A model generated the notes under the pieces. The model saw nothing but the letters and a program-made list of their open reading frames with translations. It had not been told where the DNA came from and did no database searches. From Curvibacter sp. PAE-UM (GTDB taxonomy: Bacteria > Pseudomonadota > Gammaproteobacteria > Burkholderiales > Burkholderiaceae_C): 64,000 nt of DNA. Positions 17,902 through 26,613 of the stretch are shown one piece after another. Within the stretch, counting starts at the first letter, position 1, and each line of letters opens with the position of its first letter. Where the stretch lies: assembly GCF_001432305.1 (NCBI RefSeq), contig NZ_KQ483358.1:3560406-3624405 (forward strand), written 5' to 3'. The translations under genes were made by a program, and so were the position numbers.

Positions 17902-20169
17902 ATGTCCTGGCAGCCGACGCTGACCTTCCTGCACTACGCGATTGTCACGATCCTCTCGGGCAGTCTTTGCTTCGGGGCGGTCATCTTCATCCTGCTGCCG
18001 CAGTACAGCACCCTGGCCTGGGGTCAGCTGGTGATGTCCGCGGTGGCGCTGGTGGGGGCCTGGCTGCTGGGGCGCAAGCAGTACCAGGCCGCCGTGATCT
18101 GGATGGCCAGCGGCGTGTGGGCCACGATCACCGGCATCGCCCTGTTCCACGACGGCGTGCGCACGCCGATCTACTTCGCCCACCCCATCGTGGTCATCTT
18201 CCTGGGCTGGGTGGTCAGCACGCGCGCCGCCATCATCACGGTCGTGCTGACCTCGGCCACCACCATCGGCTTCATCATGGCCGACACCCTGGGCTGGCGG
18301 CCGGTCTCGGCGCCAACGCCGGCCCTCCTGCACGGCATCGTGCAGGTCTTCGTGCTCCTGCTCTCCGCGGCCCTGGTCATCTATCTGGTACAGGCCTACC
18401 GCGAGCGGCTGGAGCAGATGCAACGTGCCAGCGGCGAGATCGCGCGCGCCAACGAGGTGCTGCGGCAGTCCGAGCTGAAGTTCGCCACGGCCTTTGCCTC
18501 CAGCCCGGTGGCAGCCTCCATCGTGACGGTCGAGGATGGGCAGATCCTCGCCGTCAACGACAATTTCCAGCGTGATTTCGGCTGGACCCGGACCGAGATG
18601 GAAGGGCACCGGGTGGAAGAGGCCGGGCTCTGGCTGGACCTGCAGTTGCGCCAGCAGTGGGCCGAGTTGCTGCGCCGGCAGGGCCGCACGCTGAACTTCG
18701 AGACCATGTGGCGACACAAGAACGGTGCGCTGCGCAACGTCAGCATCGCGGGCGAGATCATCGATCTCGATGGCGTGGCCTGCGTGCTGGCCTACACCAC
18801 GGACATCACGGCACGCAAGGCCGCCGAGGAGCAGATCCAGCGCCTGGCCTTCTTCGATCCGCTGACCAGCCTGCCCAACCGGCGCCTGCTGATGGACCGC
18901 CTGGAGCAGGCCATGACCGCCTGCACCCGCCACCAGCGCCAGGGCGCGCTGCTTTTCATCGACCTGGACAACTTCAAGACCCTCAACGACAGCTACGGTC
19001 ACGACAAGGGCGACCTGCTGCTGCAGCAGGTGGGCGCGCGCCTGGTCGAGGGCGTGCGCGACGGCGACACCGTGGCACGGCTGGGCGGTGACGAGTTCGT
19101 GGTGATGCTGGAAGACCTCAGCGGCAATGCGATGGAAGCGGCCACCCAGGCCGAAACCGTGGGCCGCAAGATCATGTCTGCACTCAATGAGAGCTACGAC
19201 ATCCAGCCGCTCAGCGTCCACAGCACGCCCAGCATCGGCATCACGCTGTTCGGCGCGCAGCACGAGAACATCGAGGAGCCGATCAAGCGCGCCGACCTCG
19301 CCATGTACCAGGCCAAGTCGGCCGGCCGCAACACCATCCGCTTCTACGACCCGCGCATGCAGGCCATGGTGGCAGCACGCGCAGCGCTGGAGCGCGACCT
19401 GCGCCTGGCCCTGCAGCTGGAGCAGTTCGTGCTGCACTACCAGCCCCAGGTGCAGCGTGGCGGCCTGGTCTCGGGGGTGGAAGCGCTGCTGCGCTGGCAT
19501 CAGCCAGAGCGCGGGCTGGTGCCGCCGGGTGAGTTCATTGCGCTGGCCGAAGAAACCGGTCTCATCGTCCCGCTGGGGGAACACATCCTGGACCTGGCCT
19601 GCGAACAGCTGGCACGCTGGGCTGTGCAGCCGGGCATGGCCCACCTGACGCTGTCGGTCAACGTAAGCCCGCGTCAGTTCCAGCAGGACAACTTCGTGCA
19701 GCAGGTGCTGGACGCGCTGGCGCGCACCAGCGCACCGCCGCAACGCCTCAAGCTCGAAATCACCGAGAACCTGCTGATCACCAATGTGGACGAGGTGATC
19801 GCGAAGATGACGTTGCTCAAGGCGCGCGGCGTCGGTTTTTCGCTGGACGATTTCGGCACCGGCTATTCCTCGCTGTCCTACCTCAAGCGCCTGCCGCTGG
19901 ACCAGCTCAAGATCGACCAGGGTTTCGTGCGCGACATCCTGGTCGATGCGAACGACGCGGCCATCGCACGCATGGTGATCGTGCTGGCCGAAAGCCTGGG
20001 ACTGGAGGTGATGGCCGAAGGGGTGGAGACGATCGAACAGCAGCAGGCCCTGCAGGCCCAGGGCTGCCACGCCTACCAGGGTTATCTGTACAGCCGCCCG
20101 CTGCCGCTGCAGGACTTCGAGCAGCTGGCGCAGCGACCGGGCTGGCCGGTCATCACGCCGGCCGCCTGA
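17902..20169 (+). CDS. Membrane GGDEF-EAL protein with PAS domain
   Basis: A 755-residue cyclic-di-GMP enzyme. Five or six hydrophobic segments span residues 8-170, a short coiled coil follows, then a PAS domain (about 180-300). The GGDEF motif is at 395-399 with the inhibitory RxxD site R386-D389. The EAL domain has E527-A528-L529, DDFGTGYSS, and the AEGVE end motif. Motifs for both synthesis and breakdown are intact, so activity may switch with the PAS or membrane sensor. A 164-bp gap separates it from ftsY. Confidence 0.9.
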   Translation: MSWQPTLTFLHYAIVTILSGSLCFGAVIFILLPQYSTLAWGQLVMSAVALVGAWLLGRKQYQAAVIWMASGVWATITGIALFHDGVRTPIYFAHPIVVIFLGWVVSTRAAIITVVLTSATTIGFIMADTLGWRPVSAPTPALLHGIVQVFVLLLSAALVIYLVQAYRERLEQMQRASGEIARANEVLRQSELKFATAFASSPVAASIVTVEDGQILAVNDNFQRDFGWTRTEMEGHRVEEAGLWLDLQLRQQWAELLRRQGRTLNFETMWRHKNGALRNVSIAGEIIDLDGVACVLAYTTDITARKAAEEQIQRLAFFDPLTSLPNRRLLMDRLEQAMTACTRHQRQGALLFIDLDNFKTLNDSYGHDKGDLLLQQVGARLVEGVRDGDTVARLGGDEFVVMLEDLSGNAMEAATQAETVGRKIMSALNESYDIQPLSVHSTPSIGITLFGAQHENIEEPIKRADLAMYQAKSAGRNTIRFYDPRMQAMVAARAALERDLRLALQLEQFVLHYQPQVQRGGLVSGVEALLRWHQPERGLVPPGEFIALAEETGLIVPLGEHILDLACEQLARWAVQPGMAHLTLSVNVSPRQFQQDNFVQQVLDALARTSAPPQRLKLEITENLLITNVDEVIAKMTLLKARGVGFSLDDFGTGYSSLSYLKRLPLDQLKIDQGFVRDILVDANDAAIARMVIVLAESLGLEVMAEGVETIEQQQALQAQGCHAYQGYLYSRPLPLQDFEQLAQRPGWPVITPAA

Positions 20170-20175
20170 TCCGCG

Positions 20176-21240
20176 TCAGCGAACCACCAGGCGCCCCGGC
20201 GCCTCGCCCGTGATCTCGCCGATCTCGGCCGCGGCCTCGAAGCCATGCTGGCGGAAGATGGCCAGCACCTGCGCTACCGTCTCTGGCGTGCAGCTCACCA
20301 GCAGGCCGCCGCTGGTCTGCGGGTCGGTCAGCAGGGCCTGGTCCACCTCTGCAAAACCGGGCGGCAGCGTGACCGAGCTGCCATAACCGGCCCAGTTGCG
20401 GCCCGAAGCGCCGGTGACCATGCCCTGGGTCGCCAGCTCGCGCACACCATTCAGCAGCGGCACACGCGCCCAGTCGATCTTGACCGTGCAGTGGGCGCCG
20501 CGCGCCAGCTCCAGGCCGTGGCCGGCCAGGCCGAAACCGGTGACGTCGGTCAGGGCGTGCACGCCGGCCAGCTCGGCCAGCTCGGGGCCCGGGGTGTTGA
20601 GTTTGGTGGTGGTGGCGATCATCTGCGCGTAACCGGCAGCGTCCAGCGCCTCCTTCTTCAGCGCGGCCGAGAGCACGCCCACGCCCAGCGGCTTGCCAAG
20701 GATGAGGCGATCGCCCACGCGCGCATCGGCATTGCGCTTGACGCGTTTCGGGTGCACCAGGCCCATGGCCACCAGGCCGTAGATGGGCTCCACGGAATCG
20801 ATGGTATGGCCGCCGGCGATCGGGATGCCGGCTGCGCGGCACACCGCCTGGCCGCCGGCCAGGATCTTGCCGATGGTGTCGGTGGACAGCACGCTGATGG
20901 GCATGCCCACCAGGGCCAGCGCCATGATGGGCTTGCCGCCCATGGCGTACACATCCGAGATGGCGTTGGTGGCGGCGATGCGGCCAAAGTCGTAGGGGTC
21001 GTCGACGATGGGCATGAAGAAGTCGGTGGTGGCGATCAGCGCCTGCTCGTCATTGATCTGGTAGACGGCCGCGTCGTCGGCGGTCTCGATGCCCACCAGC
21101 AGTTCGGCCGGCACCGGCATGCCGCTGCCGCTCTTGAGGATTTCGGAGAGCACGCCGGGGGCGATCTTGCAGCCGCAACCGCCGCCGTGCGAGAGCGAGG
21201 TCAGGCGGGGTTCGGGCTTGGGAAGGGTCATGTTGTTCAT
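20176..21240 (-). CDS. selD: Selenide, water dikinase (SelD/SenC type)
   Basis: The 354-residue enzyme makes selenophosphate from selenide and ATP. The N-terminal SLSHGGGCGCKI has Cys, not selenocysteine, at the catalytic position, followed by the Lys; DDPYDFGRIAATNAISDVYAMGGKP is the ATP-binding block. The ATG overlaps the stop of the glycosyltransferase gene by four bases. No selA, selB or tRNA-2-selenouridine synthase gene is in the window. With senB and egtD upstream, the selenophosphate is more likely destined for selenosugar and selenoneine chemistry, in which case the senC name applies. Confidence 0.92.
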   Translation of the reverse strand: MNNMTLPKPEPRLTSLSHGGGCGCKIAPGVLSEILKSGSGMPVPAELLVGIETADDAAVYQINDEQALIATTDFFMPIVDDPYDFGRIAATNAISDVYAMGGKPIMALALVGMPISVLSTDTIGKILAGGQAVCRAAGIPIAGGHTIDSVEPIYGLVAMGLVHPKRVKRNADARVGDRLILGKPLGVGVLSAALKKEALDAAGYAQMIATTTKLNTPGPELAELAGVHALTDVTGFGLAGHGLELARGAHCTVKIDWARVPLLNGVRELATQGMVTGASGRNWAGYGSSVTLPPGFAEVDQALLTDPQTSGGLLVSCTPETVAQVLAIFRQHGFEAAAEIGEITGEAPGRLVVR

Positions 21241-22211
21241 GTGAGATCCTGGAGCAGCGCCAGCAGGGCTGCACGTTCGGCAGCCGGCGCAAACAGCGGC
21301 GCGCGAAGGCGACATTTTGCCTGCAAGCCGGCGATCCTGCTCGACGCCTGCCCCATGTCCGCACGACACGCCTGCAGCAGTTCCGCAAGCGCCGCCGCAT
21401 CCCCCCAGGGGAAATAAGCCGGGTAGTCGGCGCCCAGCATGCCCACGTTGCCCGGAATGCGCGAGGCCAGCACCGGCGTGCCACTGCAGACAGCCTCCAT
21501 CAGCACATGCGCGCCACCCTCCATGCGGCTGGCGTGGATCAGCAGATGGGCACGCTGGATGTGCCGGCGGGTGGCCTCGTGCGCCAGGCCGCCGAGCCAG
21601 CGGTAATGGGGGCAGGCGGCCATGGTCGCGCGCGCCTGTTGTCCCAGCACCGGATCGAGCGCCTCGCCGATGTGGTCGATGTGGATGTCGTGCCGCTCGC
21701 GCAGCAGGCGCGCCGCCTCGAACAGGGTCTGCGGCGACTTCTCCTCGCGCAGATGGCCCACCATGACGGCGCGCAGGTGGCGACCGGTCTTCTCCAGCGG
21801 CCGGCGCGCCGTGGTGGACTGGAAGATCACGCGCGTCTTGCCGCGGTACCCGGCAGGCAAGGCCTGCGGCCCCTGGTCCTGCAGCACGACCAGCCGCTGC
21901 GCCAGTGCCAGCGAGCGCCGCGCGGACACCTCTTCATGGATGTCGCGGTAGAGGTCGGTGCCCGTCAGCACCACGGCCAGGCCGCGGCCCGGCTGCGCCT
22001 GTGCCCAGGCCGCGATGGACGCCGCGCTGCGGCGTGCGTGCAGTGCCAGCAGGGCGACGGCCCCGGGGTGCTCATCGGGCTGCCATGCCTTGACGATCCG
22101 GGTGCGGTAGTGGCCGGCCAGCAGGCGCGACCAGCGCCAGGCGGTCTGCCAGTTGCCATTGTTGGCATCGGCCAGCGCCGGGCTGACGATGATGACCAGC
22201 GGCAGTGTCAT
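21237..22211 (-). CDS. senB: Selenosugar synthase-like glycosyltransferase (TIGR04348 / SenB type)
   Basis: A 324-residue GT-B glycosyltransferase that begins IIVSPALADANNGNWQTA and ends with the donor-site ASRMEGGAHVLMEAVCSGTPV block of GT4 enzymes. This family sits beside selD in many betaproteobacteria; SenB of the selenoneine pathway joins selenophosphate to UDP-N-acetyl sugars to form a selenosugar. The four-base overlap with selD and the nearby egtD support that role. The start (ATG at 22211) matches the family N-terminus; the longer frame upstream is a shadow over egtD. Confidence 0.82.
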   Translation of the reverse strand: MTLPLVIIVSPALADANNGNWQTAWRWSRLLAGHYRTRIVKAWQPDEHPGAVALLALHARRSAASIAAWAQAQPGRGLAVVLTGTDLYRDIHEEVSARRSLALAQRLVVLQDQGPQALPAGYRGKTRVIFQSTTARRPLEKTGRHLRAVMVGHLREEKSPQTLFEAARLLRERHDIHIDHIGEALDPVLGQQARATMAACPHYRWLGGLAHEATRRHIQRAHLLIHASRMEGGAHVLMEAVCSGTPVLASRIPGNVGMLGADYPAYFPWGDAAALAELLQACRADMGQASSRIAGLQAKCRLRAPLFAPAAERAALLALLQDLT

Positions 22212-22272
22212 GGTCCAGGCCACCCGCCGGGCCGCCCCAGGAGGCAGCGTACGCAGTGCGCGTGGGGGAGCT

Positions 22273-23238
22273 TCATCCTTGCGCCCAGTACATGGCAAAC
22301 CAGCCGCGCTCGTCCGTCCAGGCCTGCACGCGCGCAAAACCGGCCGCGGCCAGCAGGGCCTGGAAATCGGCCAGGGCGTATTTGCAGGAGTTCTCGGTGT
22401 GGATGCGCTCGCCCTGCGCAAAACGGCGTTCGCCGCCGGGCCAGCGCACGGTGATTTCGCGCCGGGCCTGCAGGTGCATCTCGATGCGCGAGGCCGCCGC
22501 GTTGAAAAAAGCCACGTGCGACCAGTCGTGCACGGCAAAGTCGCTGCCCAGCACGCGGTTGATGTGCAGCAGCAGGTTCTTGTTGAAGGCGGCCGTCACG
22601 CCCAGCGCGTCGTCGTAGGCTGCTTGCAGCACGTCCGTCGGCTTGACCAGGTCCACCCCGATCAGCAGGCCGCCACCCTGCGCCTGCGCGCGCACCTGGC
22701 GCAGGAAGACCAGCGCCTCCTCGGGGGTGAAATTGCCGATGCTCGAGCCCGGATAGAACAGCAGGCGCGGGCCCTCGCCCACCTCGGGTGGCAGCGCCAG
22801 CTGCGAGGAAAAATCCAGCCCCACGCCCAGCATGTCCAGCGCGGGGAACTGGCGCTGCAGGCACTGCAAGGCGTTGTTCAGGTAGTCCACCGAAATGTCC
22901 ACCGCCACGTAACGCGCCGGCTGCAGCAGGCCGAACAGGCGCGCCGCCTTCTCGCAGTTGCCGGCGCCCAGGTCCACCAGGGTGGCGCCCTTGGGCACCT
23001 CAGCGGCGATGGCCGCCCCATGCGCGACCAGCAAAGCGGCCTCGGTGCGCGTGGGGTAGTACTCGGGCAGCTCGGTGATGGCGTCGAACAGGCGCGAACC
23101 CAGCGGATCGTAAAGATACTTGGGCGAGGTCCGCGCCGGCGTGGCCAGCAGGCCCCCGGCCAGCTCCTGGCGCAGCGCCGCGCGGTCTTCGTGGTAGAGC
23201 TGGATGAAACGCGGCTGGCGCAGCCCGGTGAGTGACAT
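22273..23238 (-). CDS. egtD: L-histidine N-alpha-methyltransferase
   Basis: EgtD trimethylates histidine to hercynine with SAM, the first step to ergothioneine and selenoneine. The 321-residue protein has LVDLGAGNCEKAARL (SAM site), LLFYPGSSIGNF, and the substrate-binding AYDDALGVTAAFNKNLLLHINR block. I chose the ATG at 23238, giving MSLTGLRQPRF. It is the first gene of egtD-senB-selD, 61 bp upstream of senB. The sulfoxide- or selenoxide-forming partner (EgtB/SenA) is not adjacent on either side. Confidence 0.9.
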   Translation of the reverse strand: MSLTGLRQPRFIQLYHEDRAALRQELAGGLLATPARTSPKYLYDPLGSRLFDAITELPEYYPTRTEAALLVAHGAAIAAEVPKGATLVDLGAGNCEKAARLFGLLQPARYVAVDISVDYLNNALQCLQRQFPALDMLGVGLDFSSQLALPPEVGEGPRLLFYPGSSIGNFTPEEALVFLRQVRAQAQGGGLLIGVDLVKPTDVLQAAYDDALGVTAAFNKNLLLHINRVLGSDFAVHDWSHVAFFNAAASRIEMHLQARREITVRWPGGERRFAQGERIHTENSCKYALADFQALLAAAGFARVQAWTDERGWFAMYWAQG

Positions 23239-23342
23239 GCGGCCAATATAGCAGCCGCCCCGTCCCGCAACAGGCGCCCCGGGCATTGTGGTTTCCACGG
23301 CTGGCGGCCCTGGTCATCCTGGCGCACAATGCCCGGTCAAGA

Positions 23343-23371
23343 TGTTTACACTAGCAATCAAAGTGTAGACA
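23343..23371 (+). promoter_or_regulatory. Long inverted repeat, operator candidate for the Bug-type gene
   Basis: Arms TGTTTACACT and AGTGTAGACA (9 of 10 bases complementary) around nine bases, ending 53 bases before the start of the binding-protein gene and 104 bases before egtD on the other strand. Such a site would suit a dimeric regulator of the GntR or IclR type. No regulator gene is adjacent, so the protein is unknown. Confidence 0.55.
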
Positions 23372-23424
23372 ATTCGAGCCTGGTGAACCTGAACCACGCA
23401 CTGCATTCATAAAAGGAGACCTTC

Positions 23425-24390
23425 ATGAAACGTCGTACCCTGCTGGGCGCCAGCCCCCTGTTGCTGGCCCCGACCCTGCTGCACGCACAAAGCTACCCCG
23501 TCAAACCGATCCGCTACATCGTGCCCGTGGCCGCCGGCGGCGGCAGCGACATGGTGGGCCGCACCGTGACCGAGCGCTGGGGCAAGGCACTGGGCCAGAC
23601 TTTCGTGGTCGACAACCAGGGCGGCGGCGGCGGTGTCATCGCCAGCCAGAACACGGCCAAGGCCGCACCCGACGGCTACACCCTGATGCAGGGTTATGTG
23701 GCCACGCACGGCACCAGCCCGGCCACGCGCAAGCTGCCCTACGACCCGATCAAGGACTTCACGCCCATCGGCATGATCGGCGGCACGCCCAATGTGCTGG
23801 TGGTCAATGCGGCCATTCCCGCCAAGGACGTGAAGGAGTTCGTGGCCTACCTGCGCGCCAACCTGGGCAAGGTCAGCTACGGCTCGGCCGGCGCGGGCTC
23901 GCTCACCCACCTGACCATGGAGCTGTTCAAGCAGCAGATCGACTCCTTCATGGTGCACATCCCCTACCGCGGCGTGGCCCCGGCCTTCACCGACCTGATC
24001 GGCGGCCAGACCCAGGCCATGTTCCCCGGGCTGGCGGCGGCGCTGCCGCACATCCGCTCGGGCCGTGTGCGCGCCCTGGCCGTGACCGGCGCGCAGCGCC
24101 ATCCGCAACTCAAGGACACCCCCACGCTGGACGAACTGGGCTACAAGGGTTTCGACGCCATGCAGTGGTATGGCGTGGTGGGCCCGGCCCAGATGCCGGC
24201 GGCCATCGTCAAGCAGCTCAACGACACGCTCAACGCCGTGCTCAAGGCACCGGACATGCGCGAGAAGCTCTCGATCGAGGCCATCGAGCCCATGCCCATG
24301 AGCGCGGACGCCTTCGGCAAGTTCATGCGCGAGGACATCGCACGCTGGACCCGGCTGGCCAAGGACCGCAACATCCAGCTCGACAGCTAA
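23425..24390 (+). CDS. Bug/TctC family periplasmic solute-binding protein
   Basis: A 321-residue exported protein (signal peptide with cleavage after LLHAQ, residue 22) with YPVKPIRYIVPVAAGGGSDMVGR, DGYTLMQGY, and GPAQMPAAIVKQLNDTL. The family binds carboxylates and other small organic acids, sometimes with TctAB membrane subunits, but is hugely expanded in Burkholderiales as orphans; none is adjacent. Start has AAAGGAG. The MmgE/PrpD gene downstream hints at a dicarboxylate or tricarboxylate substrate. Confidence 0.92.
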   Translation: MKRRTLLGASPLLLAPTLLHAQSYPVKPIRYIVPVAAGGGSDMVGRTVTERWGKALGQTFVVDNQGGGGGVIASQNTAKAAPDGYTLMQGYVATHGTSPATRKLPYDPIKDFTPIGMIGGTPNVLVVNAAIPAKDVKEFVAYLRANLGKVSYGSAGAGSLTHLTMELFKQQIDSFMVHIPYRGVAPAFTDLIGGQTQAMFPGLAAALPHIRSGRVRALAVTGAQRHPQLKDTPTLDELGYKGFDAMQWYGVVGPAQMPAAIVKQLNDTLNAVLKAPDMREKLSIEAIEPMPMSADAFGKFMREDIARWTRLAKDRNIQLDS

Positions 24391-24404
24391 ACTTCAATCC
24401 GACC

Positions 24405-24437
24405 GCGACCCGGCAGCCGCCGGGTCGCTCCTTTTTT
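24405..24437 (+). terminator. Rho-independent terminator between the binding protein and MmgE/PrpD genes
   Basis: A perfect 10-bp stem (GCGACCCGGC / GCCGGGTCGC) with loop AGCC is followed by TCC and six T residues. It starts 14 bases after the binding-protein stop and ends 22 bases before the next ATG, so it would lower expression of the downstream gene relative to the binding protein. Confidence 0.85.
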
Positions 24438-24458
24438 CATAGCAAACGAAGATTTCCC

Positions 24459-25829
24459 ATGGCCCGCAATACCCAGGTCACCGCCGACCACAACGCCCCC
24501 GCCGTCACCCAGACCCTGGCCCGTTTTGTGGCCACGCATCCTTCACGCGGCTGGAGCGACGCGGTGGACCACGAAGCCCACCGCACTTTCATGAACTGGC
24601 TGGGTTGCGCCGTGGGCGCTGCGCAGCACGAGTCCGCGCACGCCGCGCTCGGGGCTGTCGCCATGCTGCAACCGGCGCAGCAGGCCAGCGTGCTGGGTCG
24701 CGCCGACAAGGTGGACATGGCCAGCGCCGCGCTGGTCAACGGCATCACCTCGCACACCTTCGACTTCGACGACACGCACCTGAAGACCATCATCCACCCG
24801 GCCGGCCCCGTGGCCTCGGCCGTGCTGGCGCTGGCCGAGCACAAGGGTCTGAGCGGCCGCGCCGTGATCGACGCGCTGGTGCTGGGCATCGACGTCTCCT
24901 GCCGCGTGGGCAACACCATGTACCCCGAGCACTACGACCGCGGCTGGCACATCACCGGCTCCACCGGCATGCTGGGCGCGGCCGCGGGCTGCGCGCGCCT
25001 GCTGGGCCTGGACGAACAGAAGACCGCCATGGCGCTGGGCATCGCCGCCTCGCAGCCCATCGGCATGCGCGAGCAGTTCGGCACCATGACCAAACCCTTC
25101 CATCCGGGTGGTGCGGCACGTGCCGGCCTGATGTCGGCGCTGCTGGCCAGCCAGGGCTTCACGGCCAGCCCCAAGGCGCTGGAAGCCCCGCGCGGCATGA
25201 TCCAGACCATCTCCACCAAATACGCCTGGAACGAGATCACGGATGAGCTGGGCCAACGCTTCGAGATCTCCTTCAACAGCTACAAGCCCTTTGCCTGCGG
25301 CATCGTGATCCACCCCAGCATCGACGCCTGCAGCCAGCTGCGCGCGCAGGGCGTGAAGGCAGACGATGTGGAGCGCATCGAGCTCAAGGTGCACTCGCTG
25401 GTGCTCGAGCTCACGGGCAAGAAGGAACCGGCCGACGGCCTGCAGGGCAAGTTCAGCGTCTACCACGGCTGCGCCTGCGGCCTGATCTTCGGCAAGGCCG
25501 GTGAAGACCAGTACGCCGACGACATCGTCAACCGCCCCGACATGGTGGCGCTGCGCCGCAAGGTGGTGGCCACGGTGGACGACAGCATCGACGAGGCCAG
25601 CGCCGACGTGACCGCCGCGCTCAAAGACGGCCGCCGCGTGCATGTGTTCGTCAAGCACGCCATCGGCTCGCTGGAAAACCCCATGACCGACACCATGCTG
25701 GAGACCAAGTTCCACGACCTGAGCGACCCGGTCATCAGCAAGGCCAAGACCAGCGAACTGATCGCCGCCTGCTGGAAGCTGGGCAGCATCGGTGACGTGC
25801 GCCAGCTCACGGCCCTCGCCCGGCCTTGA
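24459..25829 (+). CDS. MmgE/PrpD family protein
   Basis: The 456-residue protein belongs to the 2-methylcitrate dehydratase (PrpD) / cis-aconitate decarboxylase superfamily. It shows WLGCAVGAAQHES, VNGITSHTFDFDDTHLKTIIHP near residue 90, GWHITGSTGMLGAAAGCARLLGLD and the KPFHPGGAARAG block. Members hydrate or dehydrate, isomerise or decarboxylate tricarboxylates; the substrate is unknown and prpB and prpC are absent. The start codon at 24459 follows a GAAGA ribosome site. Confidence 0.9.
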   Translation: MARNTQVTADHNAPAVTQTLARFVATHPSRGWSDAVDHEAHRTFMNWLGCAVGAAQHESAHAALGAVAMLQPAQQASVLGRADKVDMASAALVNGITSHTFDFDDTHLKTIIHPAGPVASAVLALAEHKGLSGRAVIDALVLGIDVSCRVGNTMYPEHYDRGWHITGSTGMLGAAAGCARLLGLDEQKTAMALGIAASQPIGMREQFGTMTKPFHPGGAARAGLMSALLASQGFTASPKALEAPRGMIQTISTKYAWNEITDELGQRFEISFNSYKPFACGIVIHPSIDACSQLRAQGVKADDVERIELKVHSLVLELTGKKEPADGLQGKFSVYHGCACGLIFGKAGEDQYADDIVNRPDMVALRRKVVATVDDSIDEASADVTAALKDGRRVHVFVKHAIGSLENPMTDTMLETKFHDLSDPVISKAKTSELIAACWKLGSIGDVRQLTALARP

Positions 25830-25839
25830 TCGCCCAAAC

Positions 25840-25853
25840 TTGATCTGCATCAA
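25840..25853 (+). promoter_or_regulatory. FNR/Anr box upstream of the ABC export operon
   Basis: TTGAT and ATCAA separated by four bases: a perfect match to the FNR/Anr consensus. Its centre (25846.5) lies about 60 bases upstream of the start point predicted from the promoter at 25872-25900, the position of a class I activator site. Confidence 0.72.
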
Positions 25854-25871
25854 ATCCAGGCCCGGCCTGGT

Positions 25872-25900
25872 TTGACAGTCCCGGGGGGCCTGCTTATAAG
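25872..25900 (+). promoter_or_regulatory. Sigma70-type promoter of the ABC export operon
   Basis: TTGACA at 25872-25877 and TATAAG at 25895-25900 with a 17-base spacer. This is close to the perfect consensus and lies 27 bases before the ATPase start codon. Confidence 0.72.
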
Positions 25901-25926
25901 AGAGCCTTGCACACTGCAAGGCTGTC

Positions 25927-26613
25927 ATGTCACTGATCGAAGCGAGCGCGGTCTCCAAAATCTACCGCTCCGGCGATGTCGAGTTCTACGCGCTGCGTGA
26001 TATCTCGCTCACCATCGACGTGCGCGAATTCGTCGCCTTCGTCGGTCCGTCCGGCAGCGGCAAGTCCACCCTGCTCAACCTGATCGGCTGTCTCGACCAC
26101 CCCAGCAGCGGCCGGCTGACCGTGATGGGAACGGACGTGGCGGCGCTGGACCGCAAGGCGTCCGCCCACTTTCGCGGCGAGAACCTGGGTTTCGTGTTCC
26201 AGGAGTTCAACCTGGTGCCCGTGCTGTCGGCCTACGAGAACGTCGAGTACCCGCTGCTGATGGTGCGCGGCTGGGCGCCTGAAAAACGGCACGCGCAGGT
26301 CATGAAGCTGCTGGACGCGGTGGGCATGGCGGCACAGGCCCACAAGCGGCCCGACCAGCTCTCCGGTGGCCAGAAGCAGCGCGTCGCGGTGGCGCGGGCC
26401 CTGGTGTCCGAACCCAAGCTGGTGCTGGCCGACGAGCCCACGGCCAACCTCGACCATGAAACCGCCCACAAGGTGATCGCCCTCATGAAACAGATGCGCG
26501 ACGACTACGGCACCACCTTCGTGTTTTCCACCCACGACCCCAAGATCATGCAGGCGGCCGAACGCACGCTGATGCTGGAAGACGGACGCCTGGTCAAGGA
26601 GGTACAAGCATGA
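25927..26613 (+). CDS. ABC transporter ATP-binding protein (MacB/LolD type)
   Basis: A 228-residue ATPase: Walker [14 protein letters not shown]-loop in VFQEFNLVP, signature [15 protein letters not shown], Walker [13 protein letters not shown] and the switch His in STHDP. It is of the MacB/LolD class that works with FtsX-like permeases. It overlaps the permease gene by four bases. Expression is probably oxygen-responsive through the FNR box upstream. Confidence 0.93.
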   Translation: MSLIEASAVSKIYRSGDVEFYALRDISLTIDVREFVAFVGPSGSGKSTLLNLIGCLDHPSSGRLTVMGTDVAALDRKASAHFRGENLGFVFQEFNLVPVLSAYENVEYPLLMVRGWAPEKRHAQVMKLLDAVGMAAQAHKRPDQLSGGQKQRVAVARALVSEPKLVLADEPTANLDHETAHKVIALMKQMRDDYGTTFVFSTHDPKIMQAAERTLMLEDGRLVKEVQA

